Source: Eubacterium sp. (lineage in GTDB: Bacteria > Bacillota > Clostridia > Lachnospirales > Lachnospiraceae). From it: 64,000 bases of DNA. Location of the stretch: assembly GCA_024690665.1 (NCBI GenBank), contig JAILOU010000049.1, positions 1 to 64,000 on the forward strand. The letters run 5' to 3'. Each line of letters starts with the position of its first letter. Position 1 is the stretch's first letter. Below, in pieces: positions 54,736 to 63,896 of the stretch. The translations under genes were made by a program, and so were the position numbers. A model generated the notes under the pieces. It was given only the letters and a program-made list of their open reading frames with translations, was not told where the DNA came from and searched no databases.

Positions 54736-54867
54736 ATCTGATGGACGATGATGCTTTTGGTAAATAAAATAATACTAAGAAGTGTATTGTATATATCAAA
54801 TGAGAGGCCCTGGCTTTAAGTAAAGAGTATGCGGGGGCAAGACTCGAATAATAGAAAGGTGGAGAAA

Positions 54868-55719
54868 ATGGAAAATATCGAATTTAACCCGGTAAGAAGT
54901 TTTATATTTGTTGACTGTCCGCAAGAAAAAAACAGACACAAATTGCAACATTGGATGTATTATCATCATGTGCCCGAGAGCATGGCGAAGTTTGGACCGT
55001 TTGTAACTAAATATACGTATTATTGGGCGCTTCCGGTGCCTGATGACGGAGAGAGATTTGGAGGTCGAAATTTTTGTCTGACAGAGCATTATTGGCTTGT
55101 GAATCCCAATGATTCAAGGACGATGGTGAATGCTCTGTCTGAATATTTTCCACCGGAAGCAATGGTGTGGCAGGGGCATCTTCCGGACCGCCCTGAGACA
55201 TATGAAAAATCGATGTTTAATGGGGACGATGCCAGAGCAACAGAAGGCAATGAAGAAGATGATACAATCCCATTTGTATATATATTTATGCCGTTTTGGT
55301 GGGAAGAAGATTTAAAGGGAGCCAGTAGAACTTTAGAAGACGGATATAACTATAGATGGCTTTTTACATTCAAATATCCCGATGGTGTAAGTCTTGAGCA
55401 AGGTGATAAATGGTTTTTTGATGAGATGATGCCGACATTTTGCAATATGCCACAGACTACACGTATTCTAACAAGCAGGGTAAAAAGCGAATTAAATGAC
55501 AGTCCGTATCAAAGAGTTGTGGAGATCTGGTTTGAAGACAATGAAAAATGGCTTGAAGCAGTGACGGAAGGCGTTAAAAATATGAAAAAGCCGGAGTGGG
55601 CAACTGTGGACAGCTTTCCGTTTTTGAAACCTCAAAAAGAAATAGTAAGCTTGTTTTTAAGCGATCTTCCGGGGGATGATCATTATTCACAGTATCACGG
55701 ATATCAGCCAAGAAGATAA
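54868..55719 (+). CDS. Uncharacterised protein with EthD-like dimeric alpha-beta barrel folds
   Basis: The 283-residue protein is not firmly recognised. Its two halves each look like a ferredoxin-fold domain of the EthD/dimeric alpha-beta barrel type (first half from VRSFIFVDCPQE with a HHVPESMAKFGP stretch; second half from about residue 135, with the WRLFTF-type strand and a C-terminal VEIWFEDNEKW strand). Such proteins often bind or process small aromatic or polyketide-like molecules. ATG 54868 follows AAAGGTGGAG. It has no signal peptide. It is followed after 16 bases by the LVIVD-repeat gene, and the two likely work together. Confidence 0.55.
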   Translation: MENIEFNPVRSFIFVDCPQEKNRHKLQHWMYYHHVPESMAKFGPFVTKYTYYWALPVPDDGERFGGRNFCLTEHYWLVNPNDSRTMVNALSEYFPPEAMVWQGHLPDRPETYEKSMFNGDDARATEGNEEDDTIPFVYIFMPFWWEEDLKGASRTLEDGYNYRWLFTFKYPDGVSLEQGDKWFFDEMMPTFCNMPQTTRILTSRVKSELNDSPYQRVVEIWFEDNEKWLEAVTEGVKNMKKPEWATVDSFPFLKPQKEIVSLFLSDLPGDDHYSQYHGYQPRR

Positions 55720-55735
55720 GAAAGGAAGGGATGTT

Positions 55736-57109
55736 ATGAATATACCATTTTATGCAAAGAGTGAGGACAATAAAGGGTATATAAAAAACATGGAGGTTAT
55801 CGGATATCATGACCTGAATAATGTAATGGCTTTTCAGATGGCGCTCCATAAAACGGAAGACGGAAAATATTATTTGTATTGTGGCTCATTTAAGGGAGCG
55901 GGCGTTACAATTTTAGATGTGACAGATCCGACTAACCCGATATCTAAGGATTATTTTGAACTTTGCGATCCTAAGAAATACAAAAAACAGAGCGTTCCTA
56001 AAATCCAGATAGCAGACAATCTTATGATAGCTGCACTAGGCGGCGGGATTCCATATCTTCATGGTGTTAAATGGGAAGATAAAAATATTAGCGGAATAAA
56101 TATTTACAGTATAGAAGATCCACTTCATCCAAAGCTGTTATCGCACTGGGAGACTGGATATGAAGGAGGCATGGGAGTACACCGCTTCATGTATAATGGA
56201 GGTCCTTATCTTTATTTGACTTCAGATTGTCCTGGTTATATAGCCGAGATTTTAAGGATACTTGATATATCGGATCCTAAAAAAACAAAAGAAGTAGGAC
56301 GTTTTTGGAAGCCTGAGCAATTTGCGGACGGTCAAAAAGACGGAACGTATCCGATAGGACATATGGATGAGAAAAATTGGCCGCATCTTCACGGACCTGC
56401 ATATGTACAAGATGGACTTGCGTATTGCGGAGACTTTTCGGGTGCAGGCGTAATCCTGGATATGAAAGATGTTACAAGACCTAAATTTTTGGGTGAAATA
56501 CGCTTGACAGGTCCTTTCAGTGGTAAGAGAGCGGGAGCTCGCTGTCATACATTCCTTCCGCTTAAAGGCAGGGGGCTTGCTGTTCTTACCAATGAAGGCG
56601 ATAGGTTTATGAGTTTTAATAAAGAGAGTTTTGATAAAAAGAAAGATCCGATAAACGGTGGAAGACAGCCTATGAATAATTTGCATATGATAGATGTGTC
56701 TGACCCGAGCGATCCGGTTTTGATTGCGGAGTTCCCTTATCCTGAGGTGCCAAAAGATTTCCCGTATCCAAATTTTAATGATTGTGGAATCGGATGTCAG
56801 GGACCGTTTGGACCGCACAACGTCCATGAACCTATGGATAAGAATGGATTAGAGTCTGATCCGAATCGCGTATATTGTTGTTATTTCCATGCGGGGATGC
56901 GCGTGTACGATGTATCCGATCCGTATTATATAAAAGAGCTTGGATACTTTATCCCTCCAAATCCGGAGAAGCCTCTGTTTGACGTGCCAAAGCCTGGACC
57001 GCTTCTTGGAACGGCAGAGGACTGTATAGTGGATGACAGGGGAAACATATATATGGACACATTCCATGATGGAGTATATATATTACGCTTACTCGATTCG
57101 GAAGGGTAA
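55736..57109 (+). CDS. LVIVD-repeat beta-propeller protein
   Basis: The 457-residue protein carries repeated blades ending in an I/L/V-DVTDP-type motif (ILDVTDPTNP near residue 58, LDISDPKKT near 180, MIDVSDPSDP near 318, VYDVSDPYY near 392), the signature of LVIVD propellers. No signal peptide is visible, so it may be cytoplasmic. The histidines and cysteines between blades (for example HLHGPAY, CGIGCQGPFGPHNVHEP) could bind a metal or a ligand. I chose ATG 55736 behind GAAAGGAAGG. The function is unknown; a terminator follows. Confidence 0.7.
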   Translation: MNIPFYAKSEDNKGYIKNMEVIGYHDLNNVMAFQMALHKTEDGKYYLYCGSFKGAGVTILDVTDPTNPISKDYFELCDPKKYKKQSVPKIQIADNLMIAALGGGIPYLHGVKWEDKNISGINIYSIEDPLHPKLLSHWETGYEGGMGVHRFMYNGGPYLYLTSDCPGYIAEILRILDISDPKKTKEVGRFWKPEQFADGQKDGTYPIGHMDEKNWPHLHGPAYVQDGLAYCGDFSGAGVILDMKDVTRPKFLGEIRLTGPFSGKRAGARCHTFLPLKGRGLAVLTNEGDRFMSFNKESFDKKKDPINGGRQPMNNLHMIDVSDPSDPVLIAEFPYPEVPKDFPYPNFNDCGIGCQGPFGPHNVHEPMDKNGLESDPNRVYCCYFHAGMRVYDVSDPYYIKELGYFIPPNPEKPLFDVPKPGPLLGTAEDCIVDDRGNIYMDTFHDGVYILRLLDSEG

Positions 57110-57130
57110 TATACTTGTTAAAAATGTAAA

Positions 57131-57170
57131 AAATACAGTCAATTCGATATTGAATTGACTGTATTTTTGT
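57131..57170 (+). terminator. Terminator after the LVIVD-repeat gene
   Basis: A perfect 15-bp stem (57131-57145 with 57152-57166) around GATATT is followed by T residues. Confidence 0.9.
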
Positions 57171-57363
57171 TTTGGTTACAGAATCGTTCAACCATTTCTT
57201 TTTGGTAGGGATCATAATCCTTATTACAAACCCAAAATACGATCAATATATAAATAAAGCACAACCAGATTAAGAATTTTTGATCTATGTATCCCTTCTC
57301 AGAATACTAATATACTCTTCATAAGAAAAAACTCTATTTCTTGTAATATTATCATACCCAATC

Positions 57364-58890
57364 CTAAACAGATTCGAATTCCTCCACAATCTCCTTACTC
57401 GGCGGAGCCGTTGCAAGTGAGACAACAATAATCAGTACACAAGAAACGATGAACGCCGGAAGCAGCTCATAGATATCCCAGCCGCCACCAAGCGGACGGA
57501 TTGCGAACTTCCAGATGAACACCATAGCGCCGCCTCCGATTAATCCGGCAAGAGCACCATTGCGGTTGCAACGTTTCCAGAATAAAGAAAACAGCATTAG
57601 TGGTCCAAACGAAGCACCAAAACCGGCCCAGGCAAAAGAAACAATCTTGAACACCGAACTGTCCGGATTAAGTGCAAGTAAGACACCGATAATGGCAATT
57701 ACAAGAACCGTAAGACGAGCGGTAAGCATAGCCTTTTTCGGTGAGATCTTAAAACCAAAGAAGTCGGAAATCAGATTCTGAGAGACACTAGAAGCCGCAG
57801 CAAGAAGCTGAGAATCTGAAGTCGACATCGTACAAGCCAGGATACCGGCAAGCGTTAAGCCGGCAACCAAAACGCACAGAGCACCATTTTCACTTAAAAT
57901 CATGGCGAGTTTAATAATGATGGTTTCAGACTGTCCGGATTCTGTGAAGGTCTCAATTAAACCTTCCTTTGAAACCGAGTATCCGACGATACCGATTAAA
58001 ACAGAGATGGCCATAGAAATAACCACCCATACGGTAGCGATACGTCTTGAAATCTTTAGTTTATCTTCGCTTTCTGTTCCCATGAAACGAAGCAGGATAT
58101 GCGGCATACCAAAGTAACCAAGTCCCCAGGCAACCGTCGATAAGATTGTAATCGGTTTATACGGGCTGCTCTCACCGGATACCGGATCGTGCGTTTCAAA
58201 GAAACTTAAGTAACCGTCTAAAGAATGTGCATTGGACACAACGTTATCCCAGCCACCCGCAATATGGATGCCGAAGATGACAATAGCAACAAGGGCAAAT
58301 GTCATAACGATACTTTGAATCAAATCCGTTGTGCTGGCCGCAAGGAAACCACCAAGAGCCGTATAGGCAACGATGATGATGGCACTGACGATCATGGCCG
58401 GCAAGTATGGAACGCCAAATAAACTACTGAATAACTTTCCGCAGGCTGCGAAGCCGGAAGCGGTATAAGGAACGAAGAAGACAACAATCAGCAAGGCACT
58501 GATGGCAAGCAAAGATTTTGATTTGTCACGGAATCGATTGGAAAAGAATTCCGGAATCGTAATCGAATTGTTGGCCTTCGCACTGTAGCGACGAAGTCGT
58601 TTGGAAACCAGCAGCCAGTTCAGATAAGTACCGACCGCAAGACCGATGACGGTCCAGCCGACATCTGCCACACCCGACAGATAGGCAAGTCCCGGAAGAC
58701 CCATCAGAAGATAACTACTCATGTCGGAAGCCTCCGCACTCATGGCAGTTACCAAAGGACCAAGCTTTCTACCACCTAAATAAAAATCATTTACATCTTT
58801 GTTTCGTCTAGAATACAAGATGCCCACCAAGACCATAAAGAACATATACACGATCATGACGAGCAGTATTCCGATTACATTTCCACTCAT
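57364..58890 (-). CDS. putP: Sodium:solute symporter, PutP (sodium/proline) type
   Basis: The 508-residue protein has about 13 hydrophobic helices and typical SSS-family text: FYLGGRKLGPLVTAMSAEASDMSSYLLMGLPG near residues 36-68 and GILACTMSTSDSQLLAAASS near 348-367. It resembles PutP, which couples sodium entry to proline uptake. Proline is the best guess for substrate. On the minus strand GAGGAGATTTT precedes the ATG. It is a single gene, divergent from the riboflavin operon. Confidence 0.88.
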   Translation of the reverse strand: MSGNVIGILLVMIVYMFFMVLVGILYSRRNKDVNDFYLGGRKLGPLVTAMSAEASDMSSYLLMGLPGLAYLSGVADVGWTVIGLAVGTYLNWLLVSKRLRRYSAKANNSITIPEFFSNRFRDKSKSLLAISALLIVVFFVPYTASGFAACGKLFSSLFGVPYLPAMIVSAIIIVAYTALGGFLAASTTDLIQSIVMTFALVAIVIFGIHIAGGWDNVVSNAHSLDGYLSFFETHDPVSGESSPYKPITILSTVAWGLGYFGMPHILLRFMGTESEDKLKISRRIATVWVVISMAISVLIGIVGYSVSKEGLIETFTESGQSETIIIKLAMILSENGALCVLVAGLTLAGILACTMSTSDSQLLAAASSVSQNLISDFFGFKISPKKAMLTARLTVLVIAIIGVLLALNPDSSVFKIVSFAWAGFGASFGPLMLFSLFWKRCNRNGALAGLIGGGAMVFIWKFAIRPLGGGWDIYELLPAFIVSCVLIIVVSLATAPPSKEIVEEFESV

Positions 58891-58994
58891 AAAATCTCCT
58901 CATCTATTTTTTAGTCTATACAATGCAACATTATAGCATGAAACAGGGAACAGATGCAAAAGGGGGGAAGGAAGGACTAATTTTGCAAAACCGA

Positions 58995-59023
58995 TTGCAA
59001 GGTAGATGGGTTTGTGCTAATAT
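58995..59023 (+). promoter_or_regulatory. Promoter of the riboflavin operon
   Basis: TTGCAA (58995-59000) and the extended -10 TGCTAATAT (-10 at 59018-59023) are 17 bases apart, placing the transcript start just before the FMN riboswitch. Confidence 0.65.
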
Positions 59024-59043
59024 AGTCAAAGTAAATGAAATAG

Positions 59044-59183
59044 AGTTCTTCGGGGCAGGGTGAAGCCGCAAGGCAATTCCCGACCGACGGTGATACCACA
59101 TAGGTGGGTAAGTCCGTGAGCGAAAGCATGAGCCGGTGAGAATCCGGGACCGACAGTACAGTCTGGATGTGAGAAGAAAGCAG
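59044..59183 (+). promoter_or_regulatory. FMN riboswitch (RFN element)
   Basis: The RFN consensus is visible in order: TCTTCGGGGCAGGGTGAA near 59047, CCGACCGACGGTGAT near 59090, AGTCCGTGAGC near 59111, GGTGAGAATCCGGGACCGAC near 59134, AGTCTGGATG near 59160 and GAGAAGA near 59171 closing the outer helix. It lies upstream of ribD and should switch the operon off when FMN is abundant. Confidence 0.97.
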
Positions 59184-59205
59184 TTGCAATACATTGCGTG
59201 TAATC

Positions 59206-59232
59206 CCCCGAGTATTTAGCTCGGGGTTTTTT
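59206..59232 (+). terminator. Riboswitch-controlled terminator
   Basis: CCCCGAG (59206-59212) pairs with CTCGGGG (59220-59226), followed by six T residues. It is the expression platform of the FMN riboswitch and lies directly before ribD. Confidence 0.92.
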
Positions 59233-59257
59233 ATTGCAGATATGGGAGGCGGATAGA

Positions 59258-60355
59258 TTGAATCAAAAAGAAGAATATATGGCCCGCGCACTTGAACTTG
59301 CCAGGCAGGGAATGGGACATACTTCTCCGAATCCAATGGTCGGCTGTGTGGTAGTAAAGAACGGCAGGATTGTATCGGAAGGATATCACGAACGATACGG
59401 AGAATATCATGCCGAGAGGAATGCACTGTTAAGATGCACAGAAGATGTGACAGGAGCGGAATTATACGTAACGCTTGAGCCATGTTGCCACCAGGGAAAG
59501 ACACCGCCGTGTACAGACATCATAATCGAAAGAAAGATTGGAAAGGTCTATGTTGGAAGCATGGATCCTAATCCACTGGTCGGCGGAAAGGGCGTTAAGA
59601 TCTTAAGAGACCATGGCATCGAAGTCGAAACCGGAATCTTAGAAAAAGAATGCTTAGCGCTTAACGAAATCTTCTTTCATTACATACAGACGAATCTGCC
59701 GCTTGTGGCAGTCAAGTATGCCATGACGCTTGATGGAAGGATTGCAAGTGCAAGCGGGGATTCTAAGTGGATAACGAAAGAGAAAGCGCGCGAGCATGTG
59801 CATGAACTTCGAAAACAATATAAGGCCATCATGGCAGGAATCGGAACCGTGCTTGCAGACGACCCGATGCTTAACTGCAGAACTTGTGAAGGCGTCGATC
59901 CGATTCGCGTCATCTGTGATTCACATCTTAGAATTCCAATGGATGCACAGATTGTGAAGACGGCACATGAGATTCCAACAATGATCTATGCCGTAGCCGG
60001 AGCAAATGAGAACAAGAAAGCGCAGCTTGAAAAAGCCGGCGTTCGCGTGATTGTGCAAGAACAGGAAACGCAGGTGAATCTGAAAAAAGTCATACAAAGT
60101 CTTGGCGAAGAGAAGATTGACAGCGTGCTGGTAGAAGGCGGCGGAGAGATTCACGGATCGCTGATTCAAGAAGGACTTGCAGATAAGGTATATGCATACA
60201 TTGCCCCGAAGATTATCGGAGGCGCCAGGGCCAAGGGTCCGGTGATGGGCGAAGGAATTATGAAGATGTCACAGGCCGCGCAGCTTAGTGATGTGAAGAT
60301 GCAGGAATATGGCGGCGACTATCTGATAGAAGGAACAATAAAGAAAGTAAGGTGA
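59258..60355 (+). CDS. ribD: Bifunctional riboflavin deaminase/reductase
   Basis: The 365-residue RibD performs the second and third steps of riboflavin synthesis. The N-terminal deaminase domain has HAERNALL and PCCHQGKTPPC zinc motifs (near 50 and 76); the C-terminal reductase domain starts near residue 150 (VKYAMTLDGRIAS). I chose the TTG at 59258, seven bases after GGGAGG; the ATG at 59279 would trim conserved N-terminal residues. It is the first gene of the FMN-controlled operon and stops four bases before ribE. Confidence 0.95.
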   Translation: MNQKEEYMARALELARQGMGHTSPNPMVGCVVVKNGRIVSEGYHERYGEYHAERNALLRCTEDVTGAELYVTLEPCCHQGKTPPCTDIIIERKIGKVYVGSMDPNPLVGGKGVKILRDHGIEVETGILEKECLALNEIFFHYIQTNLPLVAVKYAMTLDGRIASASGDSKWITKEKAREHVHELRKQYKAIMAGIGTVLADDPMLNCRTCEGVDPIRVICDSHLRIPMDAQIVKTAHEIPTMIYAVAGANENKKAQLEKAGVRVIVQEQETQVNLKKVIQSLGEEKIDSVLVEGGGEIHGSLIQEGLADKVYAYIAPKIIGGARAKGPVMGEGIMKMSQAAQLSDVKMQEYGGDYLIEGTIKKVR

Positions 60356-60359
60356 TCAG

Positions 60360-61010
60360 ATGTTTACAGGAATTGTAGAAGAAGTGGGAACACTGATTAA
60401 TATTAAAAAGGCAGCGAAGTCGTGTGTGTTAACCATTGGGGCTGATAAAGTGCTCGAAGGAACACAGATTGGTGACAGCATAGCGCTTAATGGCGTGTGC
60501 CTGACCGTTACCACAATCGGGAAAGACAGCTATACCGCAGACGTGATGCATGAGACGTTGTCTAGAAGCAGTCTGTCGGAACTTACGGCGAAGACGCCGG
60601 TCAATTTAGAAAGAGCCATGAGCGCCGAAGGGCGTTTTGGCGGACATATCGTCTCCGGTCACATAGACGGAACGGGAACGGTTCGAGGAATTGAAAAAGA
60701 CGACAATGCTATCTGGTATACGATTGCGGCAGACGCCTCGATTCTAAGATACGTGGTAGAAAAAGGCTCAATTGCCATAGACGGAATCTCGCTGACGGTA
60801 GCGTATGTGGATGATACCTGCTTTAAGGTGTCGATTATTCCGCACACACAATCAGAGACGAATCTGTACACAAAAAAGGTAGGTTCACTCGTTAACTTAG
60901 AGTGTGACATTATAGGAAAATATGTTGAAAAGTTGATGCAGCCGGCACCGCAGGAAGAAAAAACGGCGGGCGGCATTACAAAAGAATTTTTGTTGGAGCA
61001 CGGATTTTAA
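60360..61010 (+). CDS. ribE: Riboflavin synthase, alpha subunit
   Basis: The 216-residue synthase has two repeated lumazine-binding domains, each starting with a MFTGIVEEVG- or GRFGGHIVSGHID-like motif, and the catalytic residues near HIVSGHIDGTG. It dismutates two lumazine molecules to riboflavin. The start lies four bases after ribD. The normal length is about 200-220 residues. Confidence 0.96.
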   Translation: MFTGIVEEVGTLINIKKAAKSCVLTIGADKVLEGTQIGDSIALNGVCLTVTTIGKDSYTADVMHETLSRSSLSELTAKTPVNLERAMSAEGRFGGHIVSGHIDGTGTVRGIEKDDNAIWYTIAADASILRYVVEKGSIAIDGISLTVAYVDDTCFKVSIIPHTQSETNLYTKKVGSLVNLECDIIGKYVEKLMQPAPQEEKTAGGITKEFLLEHGF

Positions 61011-61024
61011 GGAGGAATATTTAG

Positions 61025-62227
61025 ATGAAAGAAGTAGCACCAATCGAGCAGGCGCTCGAAGATTTAAGAAATGGAAAGTTGATCCTGGTAATCGACGACC
61101 CGGATCGTGAAAATGAAGGCGACTTAATCTGCGCCGCAGAATATGCAACACAGGAAAATGTGAACTTTATGGCATCCTACGCCAAGGGATTAATCTGTAT
61201 GCCAATGAGCGGTCAGATGTGCGATGACTTAGACCTTGGCCAGATGGTAGATGTGAATACAGACAATCACTCAACTGCATTTACGGTATCGATCGACCAT
61301 GTTGATACGACAACCGGTATCTCGGCAGCAGAGCGTTCTATCACAGCACTTAAGTGCGTGGAAGATGGCGCAAAGCCGGAAGACTTTAGACGTCCGGGAC
61401 ACATGTTCCCGCTTCGTGCGCGTGAAGGCGGTGTCTTAAAAAGAACCGGACATACCGAAGCGACAGTCGATCTTGTCAGACTTGCCGGATTAAAAGAATG
61501 TGGTCTGTGCTGCGAGATTATGAGAGATGACGGAACGATGATGCGTACGCAGGAACTCTTAGAGTTTGCAACGGAGCATGACATCAATGTATTTACCATT
61601 GCAGATTTAGTAAAATATCGTCTCGACAGAGAGTCGCTTGTAGAGCGTCAGGCAACTGCAAAGCTTCCGACAAAGTATGGAGAGTTTACGATTCATGGAT
61701 ATGAAAATAAATTAAATGGCGAGCATCATGTATGCCTGGTTATGGGTGACATTACACCGGATGAACCGGTACTTTGCCGTGTGCATTCTGAGTGCCTGAC
61801 CGGAGATGTCTTTGGCTCTGCAAGATGTGACTGTGGAGAACAGCTTGATGAAGCAATGAAGATGATTGCAGAAGAAGGAAAAGGAATCTTACTGTATCTT
61901 CGCCAGGAAGGAAGAGGCATTGGCCTTATTAACAAGTTAAAGGCATATAAGCTTCAGGAAGAGGGTTATGATACGGTAGAAGCGAACATTAAGCTTGGAT
62001 TCGCACCGGATCTTCGTGAATACGGAATCGGCGCACAGATTCTGCGCGATGTGGGAGCAAGCAAGCTTCGCTTGTTAACCAATAACCCGGAGAAGATCTC
62101 CGGACTGTCCGGATATGGCATTTCTATTGAAGAACGTGTGCCGATCCAGATTAAAGCACAAAAGTTTGATGAGTTTTATTTAAAGACAAAGCAAAATAAG
62201 ATGCATCATATGACAGATTATAAATAA
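61025..62227 (+). CDS. ribBA: Bifunctional DHBP synthase/GTP cyclohydrolase II
   Basis: The 400-residue enzyme supplies both precursors of the pathway. Residues 1 to about 200 form the 3,4-dihydroxy-2-butanone-4-phosphate synthase domain ([11 protein letters not shown] near 26, [10 protein letters not shown] near 131, HTEATVDL near 147). The C-terminal GTP cyclohydrolase II domain starts near 205 and has the zinc-binding [17 protein letters not shown] near 258 and [12 protein letters not shown] near 300. AAGGAGG precedes the ATG. Confidence 0.97.
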   Translation: MKEVAPIEQALEDLRNGKLILVIDDPDRENEGDLICAAEYATQENVNFMASYAKGLICMPMSGQMCDDLDLGQMVDVNTDNHSTAFTVSIDHVDTTTGISAAERSITALKCVEDGAKPEDFRRPGHMFPLRAREGGVLKRTGHTEATVDLVRLAGLKECGLCCEIMRDDGTMMRTQELLEFATEHDINVFTIADLVKYRLDRESLVERQATAKLPTKYGEFTIHGYENKLNGEHHVCLVMGDITPDEPVLCRVHSECLTGDVFGSARCDCGEQLDEAMKMIAEEGKGILLYLRQEGRGIGLINKLKAYKLQEEGYDTVEANIKLGFAPDLREYGIGAQILRDVGASKLRLLTNNPEKISGLSGYGISIEERVPIQIKAQKFDEFYLKTKQNKMHHMTDYK

Positions 62228-62251
62228 AAGAAAAGCAGGAGGAATTATATC

Positions 62252-62716
62252 ATGAACAAATTAGAAGGAAAATTAATTGGACAGGGAATGAAAGTCGGTA
62301 TTGTAGCTGCAAGATTTAACGAGTTTATCGTATCAAAGCTTGTGAGCGGAGCAGAGGACGGACTTGTGCGTCACGGCGTTGCAGATGGCGATATTGATCT
62401 TGCATGGGTTCCGGGTGCATTTGAACTTCCAATCGTTGCACAGAAGATGGCACAGTCCGGTAAATATGACGCTGTCATTGTGTTAGGTGCTGTAATTCGT
62501 GGAGCAACAAGTCACTATGACCTTGTATGCAATGAAGCCAGCAAGGGCGTAGCACAGGTTGGACTTCAAAGCGGTGTTCCGACACTCTTTGGTATTGTGA
62601 CAACCGATACGATTGAGCAGGCAATCGAACGTGCGGGCACAAAAGCCGGAAATAAGGGATATGATTGCGCATGCTCTGCAATTGAGATGGTGAATTTAAT
62701 TAAGAATAATTTCTAA
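62252..62716 (+). CDS. ribH: 6,7-dimethyl-8-ribityllumazine synthase
   Basis: The 154-residue synthase has the VAARFNEF N-terminal motif, the WVPGAFELP near 49, [14 protein letters not shown] near 79 and the [12 protein letters not shown] near 112. It condenses the two precursor branches into lumazine. It is the last gene of the riboflavin operon; a hairpin at 62735-62774, inside the end of the converging HAD gene, may terminate the transcript. Confidence 0.96.
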   Translation: MNKLEGKLIGQGMKVGIVAARFNEFIVSKLVSGAEDGLVRHGVADGDIDLAWVPGAFELPIVAQKMAQSGKYDAVIVLGAVIRGATSHYDLVCNEASKGVAQVGLQSGVPTLFGIVTTDTIEQAIERAGTKAGNKGYDCACSAIEMVNLIKNNF

Positions 62717-63353
62717 TTACCTCAGTAGCATCAGCCGCAACAAGAAAGGCTTTTGACAAGACTTCTTGTTGCGGTATTTTCATGTCTGGAATCAGGATGA
62801 GAGGAATCCCGGCAGCAATGGCAGCTCGTCCTCCGTTTTCGGAATCTTCTAATACGATAGCATCGGAAGGTGCGACCTGAAATGCAGAGCATGATGCAAG
62901 AAAGATTTCCGGGTTGGGTTTGGAATGGGAGATCATTTCGCCTCCTATTATATGTGTAAAATATTCGTAGATGAGGCCGCTTTTTAAATATAACGCAACA
63001 ACATCGGAAGGAGAAGAAGAGGCCACGCAGCAAGGAATGTCTTTGGTTTTAAAGAAGTGAAGAAGCTGCGTAATTCCTTTTTTGACACGAAGACCCTGGG
63101 CCACGGCGATTTCGTTAAGGGATTTTCGAGCCTTAGCACTGATTTCGTCAAAGGGATAATCGGTGCCAAAAAATCCGGTCATTTTAACGCGTGCCGCCTC
63201 GCGGGCAAGACCAAGCGTTTCGATATATCGCTCGCGCGTCATGTGGTAGCCGTAAGTCTTCATGACAAGACGCAGTTGCTCAAAAAACATCTCTTCGGTA
63301 TCAAAAATCAGGCCATCCATATCGAAGATGGCAAGCTTAGGTAATGGTCTCAT
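62700..63353 (-). CDS. HAD-family phosphatase (beta-phosphoglucomutase-like)
   Basis: The 217-residue HAD protein has the nucleophile motif [11 protein letters not shown] near residue 9, the SSSPSDV motif near 113, K149 in HSKPNPEIF and the acidic VLEDSENG near 172. The alpha-helical cap from about residue 15 to 80 puts it in the beta-phosphoglucomutase-like sub-family, which also contains sugar-phosphate and FMN/riboflavin-related phosphatases. It converges with and overlaps ribH by 17 bases, so a role in removing the phosphate of a riboflavin intermediate is possible but not shown. GAAGGAAGA precedes the start. Confidence 0.85.
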   Translation of the reverse strand: MRPLPKLAIFDMDGLIFDTEEMFFEQLRLVMKTYGYHMTRERYIETLGLAREAARVKMTGFFGTDYPFDEISAKARKSLNEIAVAQGLRVKKGITQLLHFFKTKDIPCCVASSSPSDVVALYLKSGLIYEYFTHIIGGEMISHSKPNPEIFLASCSAFQVAPSDAIVLEDSENGGRAAIAAGIPLILIPDMKIPQQEVLSKAFLVAADATEVIRNYS

Positions 63354-63402
63354 AAAAATCTTCCTTCAAATTAAAAATACATCTTGAAATATGTCTAAAA
63401 AA

Positions 63403-63432
63403 TTGTAACATAGGTTTTGTGTGTGGTACAAT
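63403..63432 (+). promoter_or_regulatory. Putative promoter of tsaE
   Basis: TTGTAA (63403-63408) and an extended -10 TGGTACAAT (-10 at 63427-63432) have an 18-base spacer, 33 bases before the tsaE start codon. Confidence 0.5.
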
Positions 63433-63464
63433 ATATTGAAGGAAAGAAAAAGGTGGGCACACAT

Positions 63465-63896
63465 ATGTTGATAGAAACAAATACCCCTGAAGAGACATTT
63501 GCACTTGGTAAGAAGATTGGAGCCGAGGCAAAACCGGGAAGCGTTTACACATTGATTGGAGACCTCGGAGTCGGTAAGACGGTCTTTACCCAGGGAATTG
63601 CACAGGGATTGGGAATTGAAGAAGCGGTGTCCTCACCTACATTTACGATTGTACAGGTGTATGAGGAAGGGAGAATGCCGTTCTATCATTTCGACGTCTA
63701 TCGAATTGGGGATGTCGAAGAGATGGAGGAGATTGGATACGAAGAGTATTTCTATGGAGACGGCTTTACGATTATTGAGTGGGCCAATCTGATTGAAGAA
63801 ATCCTTCCCGATCACTACACACGAATTACAATCGAAAAAGACCTTGAGAAAGGATTCGATTACAGACGAATTCTGATAGAGGAGGTAACTCATTAA
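63465..63896 (+). CDS. tsaE: tRNA threonylcarbamoyladenosine biosynthesis ATPase TsaE
   Basis: This 143-residue P-loop ATPase is required with TsaB and TsaD for the t6A modification of tRNA. Walker A GDLGVGKTVFTQG lies near residue 32, SSPTFTIV near 56, HFDVYRIG near 75 and the IIEWA motif near 105. I chose ATG 63465 behind AAAAAGGTGGG; an in-frame GTG at 63417 lies in the promoter. The stop overlaps the tsaB start by one base. Confidence 0.93.
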   Translation: MLIETNTPEETFALGKKIGAEAKPGSVYTLIGDLGVGKTVFTQGIAQGLGIEEAVSSPTFTIVQVYEEGRMPFYHFDVYRIGDVEEMEEIGYEEYFYGDGFTIIEWANLIEEILPDHYTRITIEKDLEKGFDYRRILIEEVTH

